The notes: a model not told the origin generated them from the letters alone. A stretch of DNA of 64,000 nucleotides from an uncultured Selenomonas sp. (GCA_947167105.1 CAMVGU010000002.1:1-64000); one strand, 5' to 3'; positions 17,444 to 26,265 are shown, numbered from the stretch's first letter. Numbers and translations are program-made.

Positions 17444-17475
17444 TAAAAAAAGCCCAGGGCAAATGCCCCAGGGCT
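17444..17475 (-). terminator. Terminator of tRNA-Leu
   Basis: Minus strand AGCCCTGGGGCATTTGCCC then TGGGCT followed by TTTTTT, starting about 11 bp beyond the tRNA CCA end. Confidence 0.82.
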
Positions 17476-17486
17476 GTGCTTTCCTC

Positions 17487-17570
17487 TGGTGCGGGCAAGA
17501 GGGCTCGAACCTCCACGTCATAAGACAATGGCTCCTAAAACCATCGCGTCTGCCATTCCGCCATGCCCGC
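17487..17570 (-). tRNA. tRNA-Leu(TAG)
   Basis: Class II tRNA with acceptor GCGGGCA/TGCCCGC, anticodon loop TTTAGGA (TAG), a long variable arm (TGTCTTATGACG) and encoded CCA. Confidence 0.93.
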
Positions 17571-17574
17571 GAAA

Positions 17575-17625
17575 TCCCCCCACCACCGCTTACGCGGTTC
17601 CCCGCCCCCAGGGGGGGCGGACTCA
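17575..17625. repeat. GC-rich palindromic intergenic repeat, copy 5
   Basis: CCACCACCGCTTACGCGGT and CCGCCCCCAGGGGGGGCGG. It lies between the tRNA-Leu promoter and the tRNA, so it is part of the primary tRNA transcript. Confidence 0.75.
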
Positions 17626-17639
17626 CTGCGCGCCCGTAT

Positions 17640-17669
17640 AGTATAACAATTCAGAGGTGTATTTGTCAA
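17640..17669 (-). promoter_or_regulatory. Promoter of tRNA-Leu
   Basis: Minus strand TTGACA (17664-17669), 18 bp, TATACT (17640-17645). The transcript would carry palindromic repeat copy 5 as a 5' leader. Confidence 0.82.
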
Positions 17670-17674
17670 ATGTG

Positions 17675-18850
17675 CTACTTCAGGAAGGGCTTAAACAAGC
17701 TAATCATAAAGCCGTAGAAGCTGAAGCCTGCGGGGACTGCCTGATCCGCCAATATATCCACGCTGCCCACTTCCCTGCCGTCATAGGTGAGCACCGCCCG
17801 CCCGGCCTTCTGCCCCGCCTTCACCGGCGCATCCATGACCTTCTCTATCTCGTAATTCACCTTGTAGCGCTCCTTGCTTTCGCCCCCCAGCAGCAGGAAA
17901 TTGATGTCGGAAGCCAGGCGCAGGGGCACCCGTCCCGTCGTGCCGCCGCTGACCCAGGCATAGGCCCGCAGGCGTTCCTTGCTGACCCCCTTGATAAGCT
18001 TCGCGTTCTGGAAACCGTAATCCAGGATTTTACGGGCGTCCACAAAGCGGTCATCGGGGGTGGGGGCGTTCATCACAACGGCTATCAGCTCGATGCCCTC
18101 CCGCTGGGCCGAAGCGGCAAGGCAGCCCCCCGCCGCCTGGGTCCAACCGGTCTTGATGCCGGTCATGCCCTGATAGACCCCCAGAAGCTTGTTGCTGTTC
18201 TCGGCTTCCAGGGCCTTCCCCTTGGGCAGTTCCCAATGCACCATGCGCAATTTGGTGCCCACAATCTCCCGGAATTGTTCGCTTTGCATGGCATGGCAGG
18301 CCAGTTTTGCCATATCCCTGGCCGTGGAGTGATGGCCCGGTGCCGTCAGGCCGTTGGGGGTGACGAAATAGGTGCTGGTCATGCCCAATTCCCGGGCCTT
18401 TTCATTCATCAGCTTGGCAAAGCCGGAGACCGAGCCACCCATTTCCTCCGCCAGGGCCACCGCCGCCCCGTTATCCGACAGCAGCATCAGGCCGTATTCC
18501 AGTTCCTCCGCCCTGAAGAGCTCCCCTGCCCCAAAGCCCAGGTAAACATCCTCCGTCTGCTCCGCGGCGGGGGAAATCAGAATTTCCGTGTCCGGCTTCA
18601 GCCTTTCCAGAGCCAGCAGGCAGGTCATAATCTTCGTCATGCTGGCGGGGGAGCGCTCCTCGTCTGCGTTCTTCTCCCAAAGGACCCGCCCCGTGGAAGC
18701 CTCCACCAGAATGGCAGAAGTGGCGCTGACCTCCGGCTCCGTGCCCTCTGCCGCAGCGCGGGCAGGACAGCCCAGCAGCAGGCAGATGACCCAAAGACAT
18801 GCCAGGACGGGGAAAATATGCCTTATCAGTACATTCATTTCTTTAATCAC
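17675..18850 (-). CDS. dacF: D-alanyl-D-alanine carboxypeptidase (DacF/PBP5-type)
   Basis: Trims the terminal D-Ala of peptidoglycan stem peptides in the envelope. The ~391-residue protein has a signal peptide, then the serine-peptidase S11 motifs: SPASMTK (nucleophile Ser in SxxK), SDN (in LLSDNGAAVAL) and KTG (KTGWTQAAGG), followed by a C-terminal beta domain and a terminal hydrophobic/amphipathic helix (FYGFMISLFKPFLK) for membrane attachment. The start is GTG 18850 or ATG 18838; neither has a strong ribosome site. It is flanked by palindromic repeat copy 6. Confidence 0.92.
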   Translation of the reverse strand: MIKEMNVLIRHIFPVLACLWVICLLLGCPARAAAEGTEPEVSATSAILVEASTGRVLWEKNADEERSPASMTKIMTCLLALERLKPDTEILISPAAEQTEDVYLGFGAGELFRAEELEYGLMLLSDNGAAVALAEEMGGSVSGFAKLMNEKARELGMTSTYFVTPNGLTAPGHHSTARDMAKLACHAMQSEQFREIVGTKLRMVHWELPKGKALEAENSNKLLGVYQGMTGIKTGWTQAAGGCLAASAQREGIELIAVVMNAPTPDDRFVDARKILDYGFQNAKLIKGVSKERLRAYAWVSGGTTGRVPLRLASDINFLLLGGESKERYKVNYEIEKVMDAPVKAGQKAGRAVLTYDGREVGSVDILADQAVPAGFSFYGFMISLFKPFLK

Positions 18851-18867
18851 ATTTCTTTCTCAAATCT

Positions 18868-18990
18868 TAAAGCCTTCCCCCTTGGGGAAGGGGGACCGCG
18901 AAGCGGTGGATGAGGTCTTATGACAGAGCATGCCCCGAGACCTCATCCGTCAGCCTACGGCTGCCACCTTCCCCATAGGGGAAGGCTTTT
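18868..18990. repeat. GC-rich palindromic intergenic repeat, copy 6 (double)
   Basis: Two facing units as in copy 2: AAGCCTTCCCCCTTGGGGAAGG, GACCGCGAAGCGGTGGATGA, and the facing half ending CCCCATAGGGGAAGGCTTTT. It fills the radA-dacF gap. Confidence 0.8.
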
Positions 18991-19003
18991 GGGGTCGGCA
19001 ATT

Positions 19004-20377
19004 TCACTTCGGCATGGCAAGTTTCAGCGCCTCGCCGATACTCTCCGCACCGTAGAGGGAAATTCCCCTGATTTCCCCCTGGAGCTGGCGGCAGTTTTTC
19101 GCCGGCAGGATGACATGCTCAAAGCCCAGGCGCTTCGCCTCGCTGACCCGGGCCTCTGCCTGGCTCACCGCCCGCACCTCCCCGGAGAGGCCCACCTCGC
19201 CGAATACTATGGTCTTGGGTCTTGGCAAGCGATTCGCAAAACTGGAGGCCATGGCGACGCACAGCCCCAAATCTGCGGCAGGCTCGTCAATGCGGATGCC
19301 CCCCGCCACCTTCACATAGACATCGCAGGCGCCGATGGAAAGATGCACCCGCTTTTCCAGCACCGCCAGCAAGAGCTGGATGCGCTTGATGTCCACGGAG
19401 TCAGCCGTGCGGCGGGGGGGCACATAGGGGGTGGGGGCTACCAAAGCCTGCACCTCCACCAGCAGGGGCCGGGTGCCCTCCACCGTGGGGATAATGACCG
19501 TGCCGGAATCCTGCTGCCTGTCCGACAGGAACAGCTTGGAGGCATCCGGCACATCCACCAGCCCCACTTCCCGCATCTCGAAGATTCCCAGCTCATTGGT
19601 GCTGCCGAAGCGGTTCTTCACCGCCCGCAGCACCCGATACTCCGCATTGCGCTCACCCTCGAAGTACAGCACCGTGTCCACGATATGCTCCAACACCCTG
19701 GGGCCGGCCAGATTGCCCTCCTTGGTAACATGGCCGATTATAAAAGCCGCAACGCCCTGCCCCTTGGCAATGCGCAGGAGATCCACGCTGCACTCCCGCA
19801 CCTGGGAGACACTGCCGGGAGCGCTCTGCACCTCCGGCTTGAACACTGTCTGGATGGAGTCAATGACCAGAAGCTCCGGCTCCACCTTCTGCACATGGGT
19901 CTCGATGGTGGCAAGGTTCGTCTCCGCCACCACATAGAGGGTCTCTGCCAGGGCACCCAGCCTGTCCGCCCGCATCCTGACCTGGCGGGTGCTTTCCTCC
20001 CCGGTGACATAGAGCACCTTCCTGCCCTGCCGCGCCACTTCCGCGCAGACCCGCAGGGTGAGGCTGGACTTGCCCACGCCGGGGTCGCCCACGATGAGCA
20101 CCAGGGAGCCTGGTATCACGCCGCCCCCCAGCACCCTGTCCAGTTCCTCTGAGCCTGCCGTAAAGCGGGGCAAATCCTCTACTTCCACCTCGCCGATGGG
20201 CTGGGGCTTTGCGCCGGTGGAAAGCCCTGTGGGACCAGCCGCCGCAGGTTCCTCCGGCTGGATAAATTCCTCCACCATGGTATTCCAGGCACCGCAGCCG
20301 GGACACCTGCCCAACCACTTGGGGGAATCATAGCCGCATTCCTGGCAGACATAGACCGTTTTCTTCTTCCTGGCCAT
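19004..20377 (-). CDS. radA: DNA repair protein RadA (Sms)
   Basis: RadA is a RecA-like branch-migration ATPase in recombination and transformation. The 457-residue protein has the N-terminal zinc module (CQECGY...CPGCGAW), Walker A GDPGVGKS, the RadA-specific KNRFGS motif, and a C-terminal Lon-like domain. Start ATG 20377 follows GGGGAGGG. In Firmicutes radA commonly follows clpC; here a 450-bp segment with a type I toxin-antitoxin candidate separates them. Confidence 0.96.
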   Translation of the reverse strand: MARKKKTVYVCQECGYDSPKWLGRCPGCGAWNTMVEEFIQPEEPAAAGPTGLSTGAKPQPIGEVEVEDLPRFTAGSEELDRVLGGGVIPGSLVLIVGDPGVGKSSLTLRVCAEVARQGRKVLYVTGEESTRQVRMRADRLGALAETLYVVAETNLATIETHVQKVEPELLVIDSIQTVFKPEVQSAPGSVSQVRECSVDLLRIAKGQGVAAFIIGHVTKEGNLAGPRVLEHIVDTVLYFEGERNAEYRVLRAVKNRFGSTNELGIFEMREVGLVDVPDASKLFLSDRQQDSGTVIIPTVEGTRPLLVEVQALVAPTPYVPPRRTADSVDIKRIQLLLAVLEKRVHLSIGACDVYVKVAGGIRIDEPAADLGLCVAMASSFANRLPRPKTIVFGEVGLSGEVRAVSQAEARVSEAKRLGFEHVILPAKNCRQLQGEIRGISLYGAESIGEALKLAMPK

Positions 20378-20408
20378 TGCGCCCTCCCCATAAAAAATGC
20401 CGCCCTGT

Positions 20409-20436
20409 TTGCATGACGGCGAATATATGCTATACT
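20409..20436 (+). promoter_or_regulatory. Promoter of the small toxin gene (locus 1)
   Basis: TTGCAT (20409-20414), 16 bp, TATACT (20431-20436). The predicted ~58-nt leader contains the hairpin CTACC...GGTAG, which may hide the ribosome site. Confidence 0.65.
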
Positions 20437-20500
20437 GTTCCCCGCGCTACCACCATAACGGTAGGCGGTCAATCCCGGCCCTCAAAAGGGGGCACAGCCT

Positions 20501-20569
20501 ATGAGCAAATACGAATTCTACACATTGCTGATCCTGGCAATCGCGTTGATCGTTGCTATAAAGGCATAA
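20501..20569 (+). CDS. Candidate type I toxin: 22-residue hydrophobic peptide
   Basis: ATG to TAA encodes a 22-residue peptide starting MSKYEF with the hydrophobic core YTLLILAIALIVAIKA. A polar start with Tyr-Glu followed by one membrane helix resembles holin-like type I toxins (TxpA/Hol_Tox group). A ribosome site AAGGGGG lies about 9 nt before ATG, and a promoter precedes it. The 3' end faces an antisense RNA gene on the opposite strand, the usual arrangement for type I antitoxins. The family match is by pattern only. Confidence 0.68.
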   Translation: MSKYEFYTLLILAIALIVAIKA

Positions 20570-20667
20570 GAAAAGCCGCCGACAGTTTCCTACGCTAAGG
20601 CGGCTCAACTTATGCAGTCTCTAAAACGTACGGAGGGCTGACCGTCTATCGGTAGCACCCTTTCTTT
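20570..20667 (-). ncRNA. Candidate antisense RNA antitoxin (locus 1)
   Basis: A minus-strand transcript of about 100 nt is predicted from the promoter at 20674-20702 to the hairpin GCCGCC...GGCGGC (20575-20604) followed by TTTTCTT. It would be fully complementary to the 3' part of the toxin mRNA beyond the stop codon. Its 5' region reads GTAGGCAAAG, also found at the start of the locus 2 RNA. Confidence 0.62.
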
Positions 20668-20673
20668 GCCTAC

Positions 20674-20702
20674 AGTATAGCATTTTCCTCTGGCAGTCGC
20701 AA
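20674..20702 (-). promoter_or_regulatory. Promoter of antisense RNA 1
   Basis: Minus strand TTGCGA (20697-20702), 17 bp, TATACT (20674-20679). The -35 lies in the loop of a dyad CTGGCAG...CTGCCAG. Confidence 0.72.
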
Positions 20703-20721
20703 GAAACCTGCCAGATTTTTT

Positions 20722-20871
20722 TCAATTCATCGTCTGCCTGCAGGAAAATATACGACGTAACAACCGAATCGTCCACCTGCCCAGCCATACTACGGCCCAG
20801 GCCAGGTTCAGCAGGAAATTTATGAGCTGCCCCGTCAGGCTCTCCGGCGCCAGCCGGTTGCGCTTATCCAT
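20722..20871 (-). CDS. Candidate 49-residue membrane peptide overlapping the clpC stop
   Basis: ATG at 20871 overlaps the last codons of clpC (ATGGATAA) and the frame runs 50 codons to TGA. The peptide starts [12 protein letters not shown] and contains a likely membrane helix (LINFLLNLAWAVVWLGRW) followed by basic residues (IRLLRRIF). No strong ribosome site; translation would rely on coupling to clpC. No family recognised. Confidence 0.45.
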   Translation of the reverse strand: MDKRNRLAPESLTGQLINFLLNLAWAVVWLGRWTIRLLRRIFSCRQTMN

Positions 20872-23338
20872 GGAGGGCGGCGGCCTTGGGTTTAAGGCTC
20901 TCTTTCTTCACGAAATTCAGTTCCTCGCCGGATTTGCGCACGCTGATAATGTCACCGGGGGCAAAGTCCCTGGCCAGAAGTTTCTCCGCCAGTTCGTCCT
21001 CCACCATTTTCTGGATGGCCCGGCGCAGGGGCCTGGCGCCATATTTGCTGTCCGTGCCCTTCTCAATCAGGAGCGCCTTCGCCGTGGGGGTGAATTCCAG
21101 CCTGAGCTCCTGCTCGGCCAGGCGGCTGCGCACGCCCTTCAGCATAATATCCACAATGCGGGAAAGTTCCTCCCGGCCCAGGGGCTGGAAGACCAGCATT
21201 TCGTCCACCCGGTTCAAAAACTCCGGGCGGAAGGTGCGGCGCACTTCCTCCAGCACCCGCTTCTTTTCCAGCTCCTGCTGACTGGCCGTGCGCTCCTCGC
21301 CCACGGCAAAGCCCAGGGCGGGGGTGGCCTTGCTCAAAAAGCCTGCCCCGGCATTGGAGGTCATGATGATGACCGTATGGCGGAAATCCGTCACATGGCC
21401 CTGGCCGTCCGTCAGGCGCCCGTCTTCCAGCACCTGCAGCAGTATGTTAAAGACATCGGGATGGGCTTTCTCGATTTCGTCCAGGAGAATCAGGGAATAG
21501 GGCTTTTTCCGCACCGCATCCGTAAGCTGTCCCCCTTCCTCATAACCCACATAGCCCGGAGGGGCCCCCACCATGCGGGAGACGGTGTGCTTCTCCATAT
21601 ACTCGGACATATCGAAGCGGATAATGGCATCCTCGGAGCCGAACAGGGACTCTGCCAGGGCCTTGGCCAGCTCCGTCTTGCCCACCCCCGTGGGGCCCAG
21701 GAACAGGAAGGAGCCAATGGGGCGCCTGGGGTCCTTCAGCCCCGCCCCGGCACGGCGGACAGCCCTGGCCACCGCCTGCACCGCCTCTTTCTGGCCCACC
21801 ACCCGGCGGGCAAGCTGCTTTTCCAGATGCAGGAGGCGCATGGCCTCCTTCGCTTCCAGGCGCCTGGCGGGGATGCCTGTCCACTGTGCCACCACCTCAG
21901 CCACATCCCTTTCGGTGACGGTGACGAAGGTGCTGCTCTCCCTGGACCAGTCCTCACGGCGCTGCTTGATATCCGCTTTCAGCTTCTGCATCCTGTCCCG
22001 CAGGCTGGCCGCCTTTTCATAGGCCTGGGCTTCAATGGCGGAATCCTTCTCCTTTTCCAGCTCGTCAAGCTGGGCCTCCGCCTCCCGGATGCCATCAGGA
22101 GCGCCCACCGCCCCCATGCGCACCTTGGCTGCCGCCTCGTCCATCAGGTCGATGGCCTTGTCCGGCAGGAAGCGCCCCGAGATATAGCGCTCGGAGAGGC
22201 GCACTGCCGCCTCTACCGCGTCATCCCGGATCACCGCCTTGTGGAACTGCTCGTAGCGGTCCCGCAGGCCCCGGAGAATTTCTTCCGCCTGCTCCGGGGT
22301 AGGTTCTTCCACCAGGACAGTCTGGAACCTGCGGGAGAGGGCCGGGTCTTTGCCCAGGTATTTCTTGTACTCCGAGGAAGTGGTGGCGCCGATAACCTGA
22401 ATCTCCCCCCGTGAAAGGGCCGGTTTCAGGATATTGGCCGCATCCAGGGCGCCCTCAGCCGCCCCGGCTCCCACCAGGGTATGGAGCTCATCTATGAAGA
22501 GGATGATATTCCCCGCGCGGCCGATTTCCTCCACCACGCCTTTCAGACGTTCCTCGAACTCGCCCCTGTACTTCGCCCCCGCCACCAGGGAGGCCATGGA
22601 CAGGGCCACTACCTGCTTGCCCTGCAGGGCCAGGGGCACTTCCCCCTCTATCAGGCGCTGAGCCAGGCCCTCGGCAATGGCTGTCTTGCCCACTCCCGGC
22701 TCTCCCAGGAGCACCGGATTGTTCTTGGTGCGGCGGGAAAGTATCTGCACCACACGGGTAATCTCCCTTTCGCGGCCCACCACCGGGTCCAGCTGCTTCT
22801 CCTTGGCCAGCTTATTCAGGTTGCGCCCGTAGCGCTTCAGGAGGGGAGTGCCCTTGCGGGGGGAGCGGCCCCTGTCCTCTCCCATGCCGAAACCATCACC
22901 GCTGTCCATCAGCTCAAAGACTTCGCTGGCTACGTCCTCAATCTCCACGCCCAACTGCTCGATCAGGTCAACAGCCGCCCCTGCGCCGTCGTCTATCAGG
23001 GCCAGCAGGATATGCTCCGTGTCTATATAAGGGGATTTCATATGGTTGGCTTCTTCCAAAGAGCCTTCCATCACCCGCTTGGCACGGGGGGTGTAGTAGG
23101 GATTGGCGGAGGGGTACTCCGGCTCTCCCGAAGTCTGGCGCCGCAGCTCATTAAGGGCGCTGTCAAAGTCAATGCCCAGCTGGCCCAGGGCCCTTGCCGC
23201 CAGGCCATCCTTTTCATGTAGAAGGCCCAGCAATATGTGCTCCGTGCCGATATAGTCCCGCCGCATTTCCCTGGCCAGGTACTGGGCAAAGCGTACGGCG
23301 CGGATGGCTGCAGGCGAAAATTGATTGCGTTCGTTCAT
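20864..23338 (-). CDS. clpC: ATP-dependent Clp protease ATP-binding subunit ClpC
   Basis: A class-I Hsp100 unfoldase that feeds ClpP. The 824-residue protein has two N-terminal Clp_N repeats (~1-145), AAA1 with Walker A GEPGVGKT, a UVR-containing middle domain (~415-450, [19 protein letters not shown]), AAA2 with [13 protein letters not shown], and a ClpB-type D2-small domain. It is the last large gene of the ctsR-mcsA-mcsB-clpC operon; McsB phospho-arginine marks ClpC substrates in the B. subtilis model. Start ATG 23338 is 3 bp after the mcsB stop. Confidence 0.97.
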   Translation of the reverse strand: MNERNQFSPAAIRAVRFAQYLAREMRRDYIGTEHILLGLLHEKDGLAARALGQLGIDFDSALNELRRQTSGEPEYPSANPYYTPRAKRVMEGSLEEANHMKSPYIDTEHILLALIDDGAGAAVDLIEQLGVEIEDVASEVFELMDSGDGFGMGEDRGRSPRKGTPLLKRYGRNLNKLAKEKQLDPVVGREREITRVVQILSRRTKNNPVLLGEPGVGKTAIAEGLAQRLIEGEVPLALQGKQVVALSMASLVAGAKYRGEFEERLKGVVEEIGRAGNIILFIDELHTLVGAGAAEGALDAANILKPALSRGEIQVIGATTSSEYKKYLGKDPALSRRFQTVLVEEPTPEQAEEILRGLRDRYEQFHKAVIRDDAVEAAVRLSERYISGRFLPDKAIDLMDEAAAKVRMGAVGAPDGIREAEAQLDELEKEKDSAIEAQAYEKAASLRDRMQKLKADIKQRREDWSRESSTFVTVTERDVAEVVAQWTGIPARRLEAKEAMRLLHLEKQLARRVVGQKEAVQAVARAVRRAGAGLKDPRRPIGSFLFLGPTGVGKTELAKALAESLFGSEDAIIRFDMSEYMEKHTVSRMVGAPPGYVGYEEGGQLTDAVRKKPYSLILLDEIEKAHPDVFNILLQVLEDGRLTDGQGHVTDFRHTVIIMTSNAGAGFLSKATPALGFAVGEERTASQQELEKKRVLEEVRRTFRPEFLNRVDEMLVFQPLGREELSRIVDIMLKGVRSRLAEQELRLEFTPTAKALLIEKGTDSKYGARPLRRAIQKMVEDELAEKLLARDFAPGDIISVRKSGEELNFVKKESLKPKAAALHG

Positions 23339-23341
23339 AAA

Positions 23342-24421
23342 TTACCCCTTTTGCTGGCTGTGGGCCGCCAGAACATTCCTGACCTGCTCGGCCCGCAGCC
23401 TGTCCGTCTCATTCTTGGACAGGTTCTCGCTGTCCGCCAGATACTGGATGCAGCTTGTGCGGCTGGCAATGAGGACATCCCCGAAGGAATCCCTGTCCAC
23501 CTCCCCCAGGAGGCGCAGATCCAGCCCCAGGCGCACCCAGGACAGAAGCTCCAGCGTCTCCTTCTCATTCAGCAGCCGCGCATAGCGCAGGGCGCCGTAG
23601 GAGCGCCAGACCTTATCCTCAAGCTGATCCTTCATGTAGAGGGCCAGGGCCTTGCGGGCCTTGCGCTCATGGGCCACAATCTCCGCTACGGCGTTCTTCA
23701 GGTTGTCCAGGATTTCCTTCTCGGAGAAGCCCAGGGTCAGTTGGTTGGAAATCTCATACAGGCAGCCGCTGGCCTCCTTGCCGTCGCTGAACAGACTGCG
23801 CACGGCCAGGCCAAGCTGGGGCGCGATGCCGGCGATGCTCTGGATGTTTTTCGTAAAGACCAAGCCCGGCAAATGCAAATAGACAATGGCCCTCAGCCCC
23901 GTGCCCAGGTTCGTGGGCAGGGCCGTCAGGTAGCCCATGGTCTCATCAAAGGCAATGTCCAGCTGGGACTCGATAATATCGTCAATGCGCAGGGCCGCAG
24001 CCATGGGCTTATCCAGCTCAAAGCCCGCCGCCTGGCACTGGATGCGCAGGTGATCGTCCTCATTGACCATCAACACCGCCCGCGTGTCCGCGCTGATAAT
24101 CGCCTCCCTGTGCTGGGGATTCTTGGCAAGGGCAGGGCTGATCAGGCGCTTGTCCACCAGTACGCTCAGCTCCAGGGGAGAAAGCTCCTCCAACTGGATG
24201 CCCTCAAAGTCCTGGTCCATGGCCTGGGCAATGGCGGGCATCACGCCCTCAACCTGCTCCCGCACTGCGGCAAGCTGGGAAAAATCCGCCCTGCCGGGGA
24301 AGGGCACATCCTTCAGGTTCCGGGCCAGGCGGATGCGGCTGGCCAGCACCACGTCCGTGTCCGTGCCCTCCGTTTCCAGCCAGGGGAAGTGGGAGGATTT
24401 CAGTATCTCTGCCTTAGTCAT
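23342..24421 (-). CDS. mcsB: Protein-arginine kinase McsB
   Basis: A phosphagen-kinase-like enzyme that phosphorylates arginines of CtsR and other proteins. The 359-residue protein shows VVLASRIRLARNL near the N-terminus, INEDDHLRIQ-type substrate-loop sequence (VNEDDHLRIQ), TNLGTGLRA and RTSCIQYL. It overlaps mcsA by 8 bp, indicating translational coupling. Confidence 0.96.
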   Translation of the reverse strand: MTKAEILKSSHFPWLETEGTDTDVVLASRIRLARNLKDVPFPGRADFSQLAAVREQVEGVMPAIAQAMDQDFEGIQLEELSPLELSVLVDKRLISPALAKNPQHREAIISADTRAVLMVNEDDHLRIQCQAAGFELDKPMAAALRIDDIIESQLDIAFDETMGYLTALPTNLGTGLRAIVYLHLPGLVFTKNIQSIAGIAPQLGLAVRSLFSDGKEASGCLYEISNQLTLGFSEKEILDNLKNAVAEIVAHERKARKALALYMKDQLEDKVWRSYGALRYARLLNEKETLELLSWVRLGLDLRLLGEVDRDSFGDVLIASRTSCIQYLADSENLSKNETDRLRAEQVRNVLAAHSQQKG

Positions 24422-24968
24422 CCTGGCCGCCCCCTTCCTTCGCCGCCAGTTCCTTCTCCAGGGCCCGGATCTTATCCCGGTACTGGGCGGCCTGCTCGTA
24501 TTCCTCCTGCTCCACGCTCTGCTGCAGCTTCTCCCGCAGGAGGGAAATCTCGTGCTTCAGGTTCAGCTCCCCGCCGCTGCGGCGGGGTATCTTGCCGCTG
24601 TGGGCAGAGGAGCCGTGGATGCGGCGGAGCAGCGGCTCCAGCTGGCTGCGGAAGGTGCGGTAGCAGACGCTGCAGCCTACCTTGCCCGTCTCCCGGAAAT
24701 CCTGATAGGTCATGCCGCAGTTGGGACAGGCAAGCTCCGTCCCGGAGGGCAGCCCTTCTTCCTCCCGCCTCACCTGGGGCTGGCTGAAAAGCCCTCTCAG
24801 GAAATCATTCACCGAGACATTCTTTCTCTGCTGTGCCTGGGAGCCCAGCATGAAATCGCCGTAGCCGGAGGCACATTCCTCGCAGAGATTCTTCTCCGTG
24901 CGGCCCTCCGGGCCGATCTGGGTAATATGCACCACGGCCTCCCGCTGTCCGCAATCATCGCATAACAT
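24414..24968 (-). CDS. mcsA: McsA, zinc-binding activator of McsB
   Basis: A 184-residue protein with four CxxC motifs (CDDC, CEEC, CPNC, CSVC) that bind zinc, and a C-terminal UVR motif (EQEEYEQAAQYRDKIRALEKEL region) that contacts ClpC/McsB. In B. subtilis McsA activates McsB kinase. The start ATG 24968 follows TAGGAGG, 15 bp after ctsR. Confidence 0.95.
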   Translation of the reverse strand: MLCDDCGQREAVVHITQIGPEGRTEKNLCEECASGYGDFMLGSQAQQRKNVSVNDFLRGLFSQPQVRREEEGLPSGTELACPNCGMTYQDFRETGKVGCSVCYRTFRSQLEPLLRRIHGSSAHSGKIPRRSGGELNLKHEISLLREKLQQSVEQEEYEQAAQYRDKIRALEKELAAKEGGGQDD

Positions 24969-24983
24969 ATGCTCATCCTCCTA

Positions 24984-25457
24984 TCAGGAAAAATTCTCCA
25001 GCGTCAGCAGCATCACCTTCAGCAGGCGCACCCTTTCCGCTCCCGCCATGGTCTTGGACTGGAAGACCTCATTCACCACCTGCAGCAGGATAGCCGCCTC
25101 ACGGGTGGAAATCATCTGCTGCTCGTGGAGGTACTTGACCATGGACTGCATGGTTTTCTGATCCGTATCCTCGTCTATGGCCGCCAGCATATCCCGGTAG
25201 ACCATGCCCTGCTGCTGCCTGCCCACGGGGTCTGCGCGGTGCTGCACTATGCGTATGAAGCCCCCCAGGCCCCTGCGGGACTCCACCACGAAGCCCTTGT
25301 CCTGGGTAAAGCGGGTCGAGAGCACATAGCTGATCTGTGAAGGGGCGCAGGAAATGGCGTCCGCTATGTCCGTGCGCCTCAGCTCCACCTTGCCGTCCTC
25401 CTTTGCAGCCAGTTGCCTGAGGATATAGGCTTCTATCAGATCCGCGATATTACTCAA
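24984..25457 (-). CDS. ctsR: Transcriptional repressor CtsR
   Basis: A dimeric winged-HTH heat-shock repressor that autoregulates this operon. The 157-residue protein starts from TTG 25457 (SNIADLIEAYILRQLAAK), the canonical CtsR N-terminus, with AGAGGTG as ribosome site; GTG 25466 is possible but too close to it. DNA-binding tetraglycine-loop region: ESRRGLGGFIRI, with GLGG in place of the typical GGGG stretch. Confidence 0.94.
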   Translation of the reverse strand: MSNIADLIEAYILRQLAAKEDGKVELRRTDIADAISCAPSQISYVLSTRFTQDKGFVVESRRGLGGFIRIVQHRADPVGRQQQGMVYRDMLAAIDEDTDQKTMQSMVKYLHEQQMISTREAAILLQVVNEVFQSKTMAGAERVRLLKVMLLTLENFS

Positions 25458-25506
25458 GAAAATCACCTCTATGCCAATTCTGACTATTTGACTTATCTAC
25501 TTATAT

Positions 25507-25535
25507 ATTATAGTTGTCTTTTTGACTTTTGGCAA
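25507..25535 (-). promoter_or_regulatory. Promoter of the ctsR-mcsA-mcsB-clpC operon with candidate operators
   Basis: Minus strand TTGCCA (25530-25535), 17 bp, TATAAT (25507-25512). AGTCAAAAAGACA lies inside the spacer and AGTCAAATAGTCA lies downstream of the -10. Both are tandem heptads like half CtsR sites but spaced by 1 bp rather than the 3 bp of the B. subtilis box. Confidence 0.75.
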
Positions 25536-25551
25536 GAGGAAAGGTCATGGG

Positions 25552-25586
25552 AAAAGCAAAAGCCCTCCGGCAAGTCACCAAAGGGC
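25552..25586 (-). terminator. Terminator of the 25.65-26.08 kb gene
   Basis: Minus strand GCCCTTTGG-TGACTTG-CCGGAGGGC followed by TTTTGCTTTT. It separates the small unknown gene from the ctsR promoter. Confidence 0.82.
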
Positions 25587-25649
25587 CCTCACTTTGATAT
25601 TCCGTTATCCGGCAATTCCATTGCCCCTGTCTCCATACATAAACAGCCT

Positions 25650-26075
25650 TTATGTGCTTGAAGCATTGAAGACGGCACCGGCCGGAGCTGCAGCGATACC
25701 CATGCCCGAGATGTATGCCTGCATCATTTGCCCGTTCTTCCCCATCAGGGAATAGAGTTCCTGCTGGGCCTGCTGCAGGCCGCTGCTCATGACCTTCGTC
25801 TCCGAGACCACTTCCGCGCCCCTGAGCTTCTGGATAACCAGCGTCCCGTCAGGCAATGCCTTGGTCAGTGTGGTCGTGCTCTCCGTGCTGTCGCTGTCGC
25901 TCACGCCTGTGCCCTGCAGACGGGCCAGTATCTGGCTAAAGGAATCAGCAGCGCCTGCCTTGTCAACTTGCTGCCGGCTGCGCTCCCGTGTCTCACTCTG
26001 CCAGGAAATGCCGCTGATGTTCTGCAAGCTGTTCACACCTACGCCAATCATGCTGCCAATCAGATCGATGCCCAA
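25650..26075 (-). CDS. Hypothetical protein, 141 residues
   Basis: Translation most likely starts at TTG 26075, 8 nt after a strong AAGGAGG site. The product begins GIDLIGSMIGVGVNSLQ and is polar to moderately hydrophobic, with a Ser/Thr-rich stretch (SDSDSTESTTTLTK), a beta-rich TLVIQKLRGAEVVSETKV segment and a helical YSLMGKNGQMMQAYISGMG end. I recognise no family. It is followed by its own terminator. Confidence 0.7.
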   Translation of the reverse strand: MGIDLIGSMIGVGVNSLQNISGISWQSETRERSRQQVDKAGAADSFSQILARLQGTGVSDSDSTESTTTLTKALPDGTLVIQKLRGAEVVSETKVMSSGLQQAQQELYSLMGKNGQMMQAYISGMGIAAAPAGAVFNASST

Positions 26076-26265
26076 TTTTCTCACCTCCTTCATCCTTTGA
26101 TGCACAGGAAATGCCACTCCGCCGGGCTGTCACCCGGAGAGGCTAGCACAGCATCCCCTATGAAATGTTTATCGTAAGGAACAGAGGTTTTCTAAAGGGT
26201 TTATGTAATTTTTTTTGCAAATATCTGCAAATATTCCCCGGCAATATCCCCATTGCCAGAAGGTT

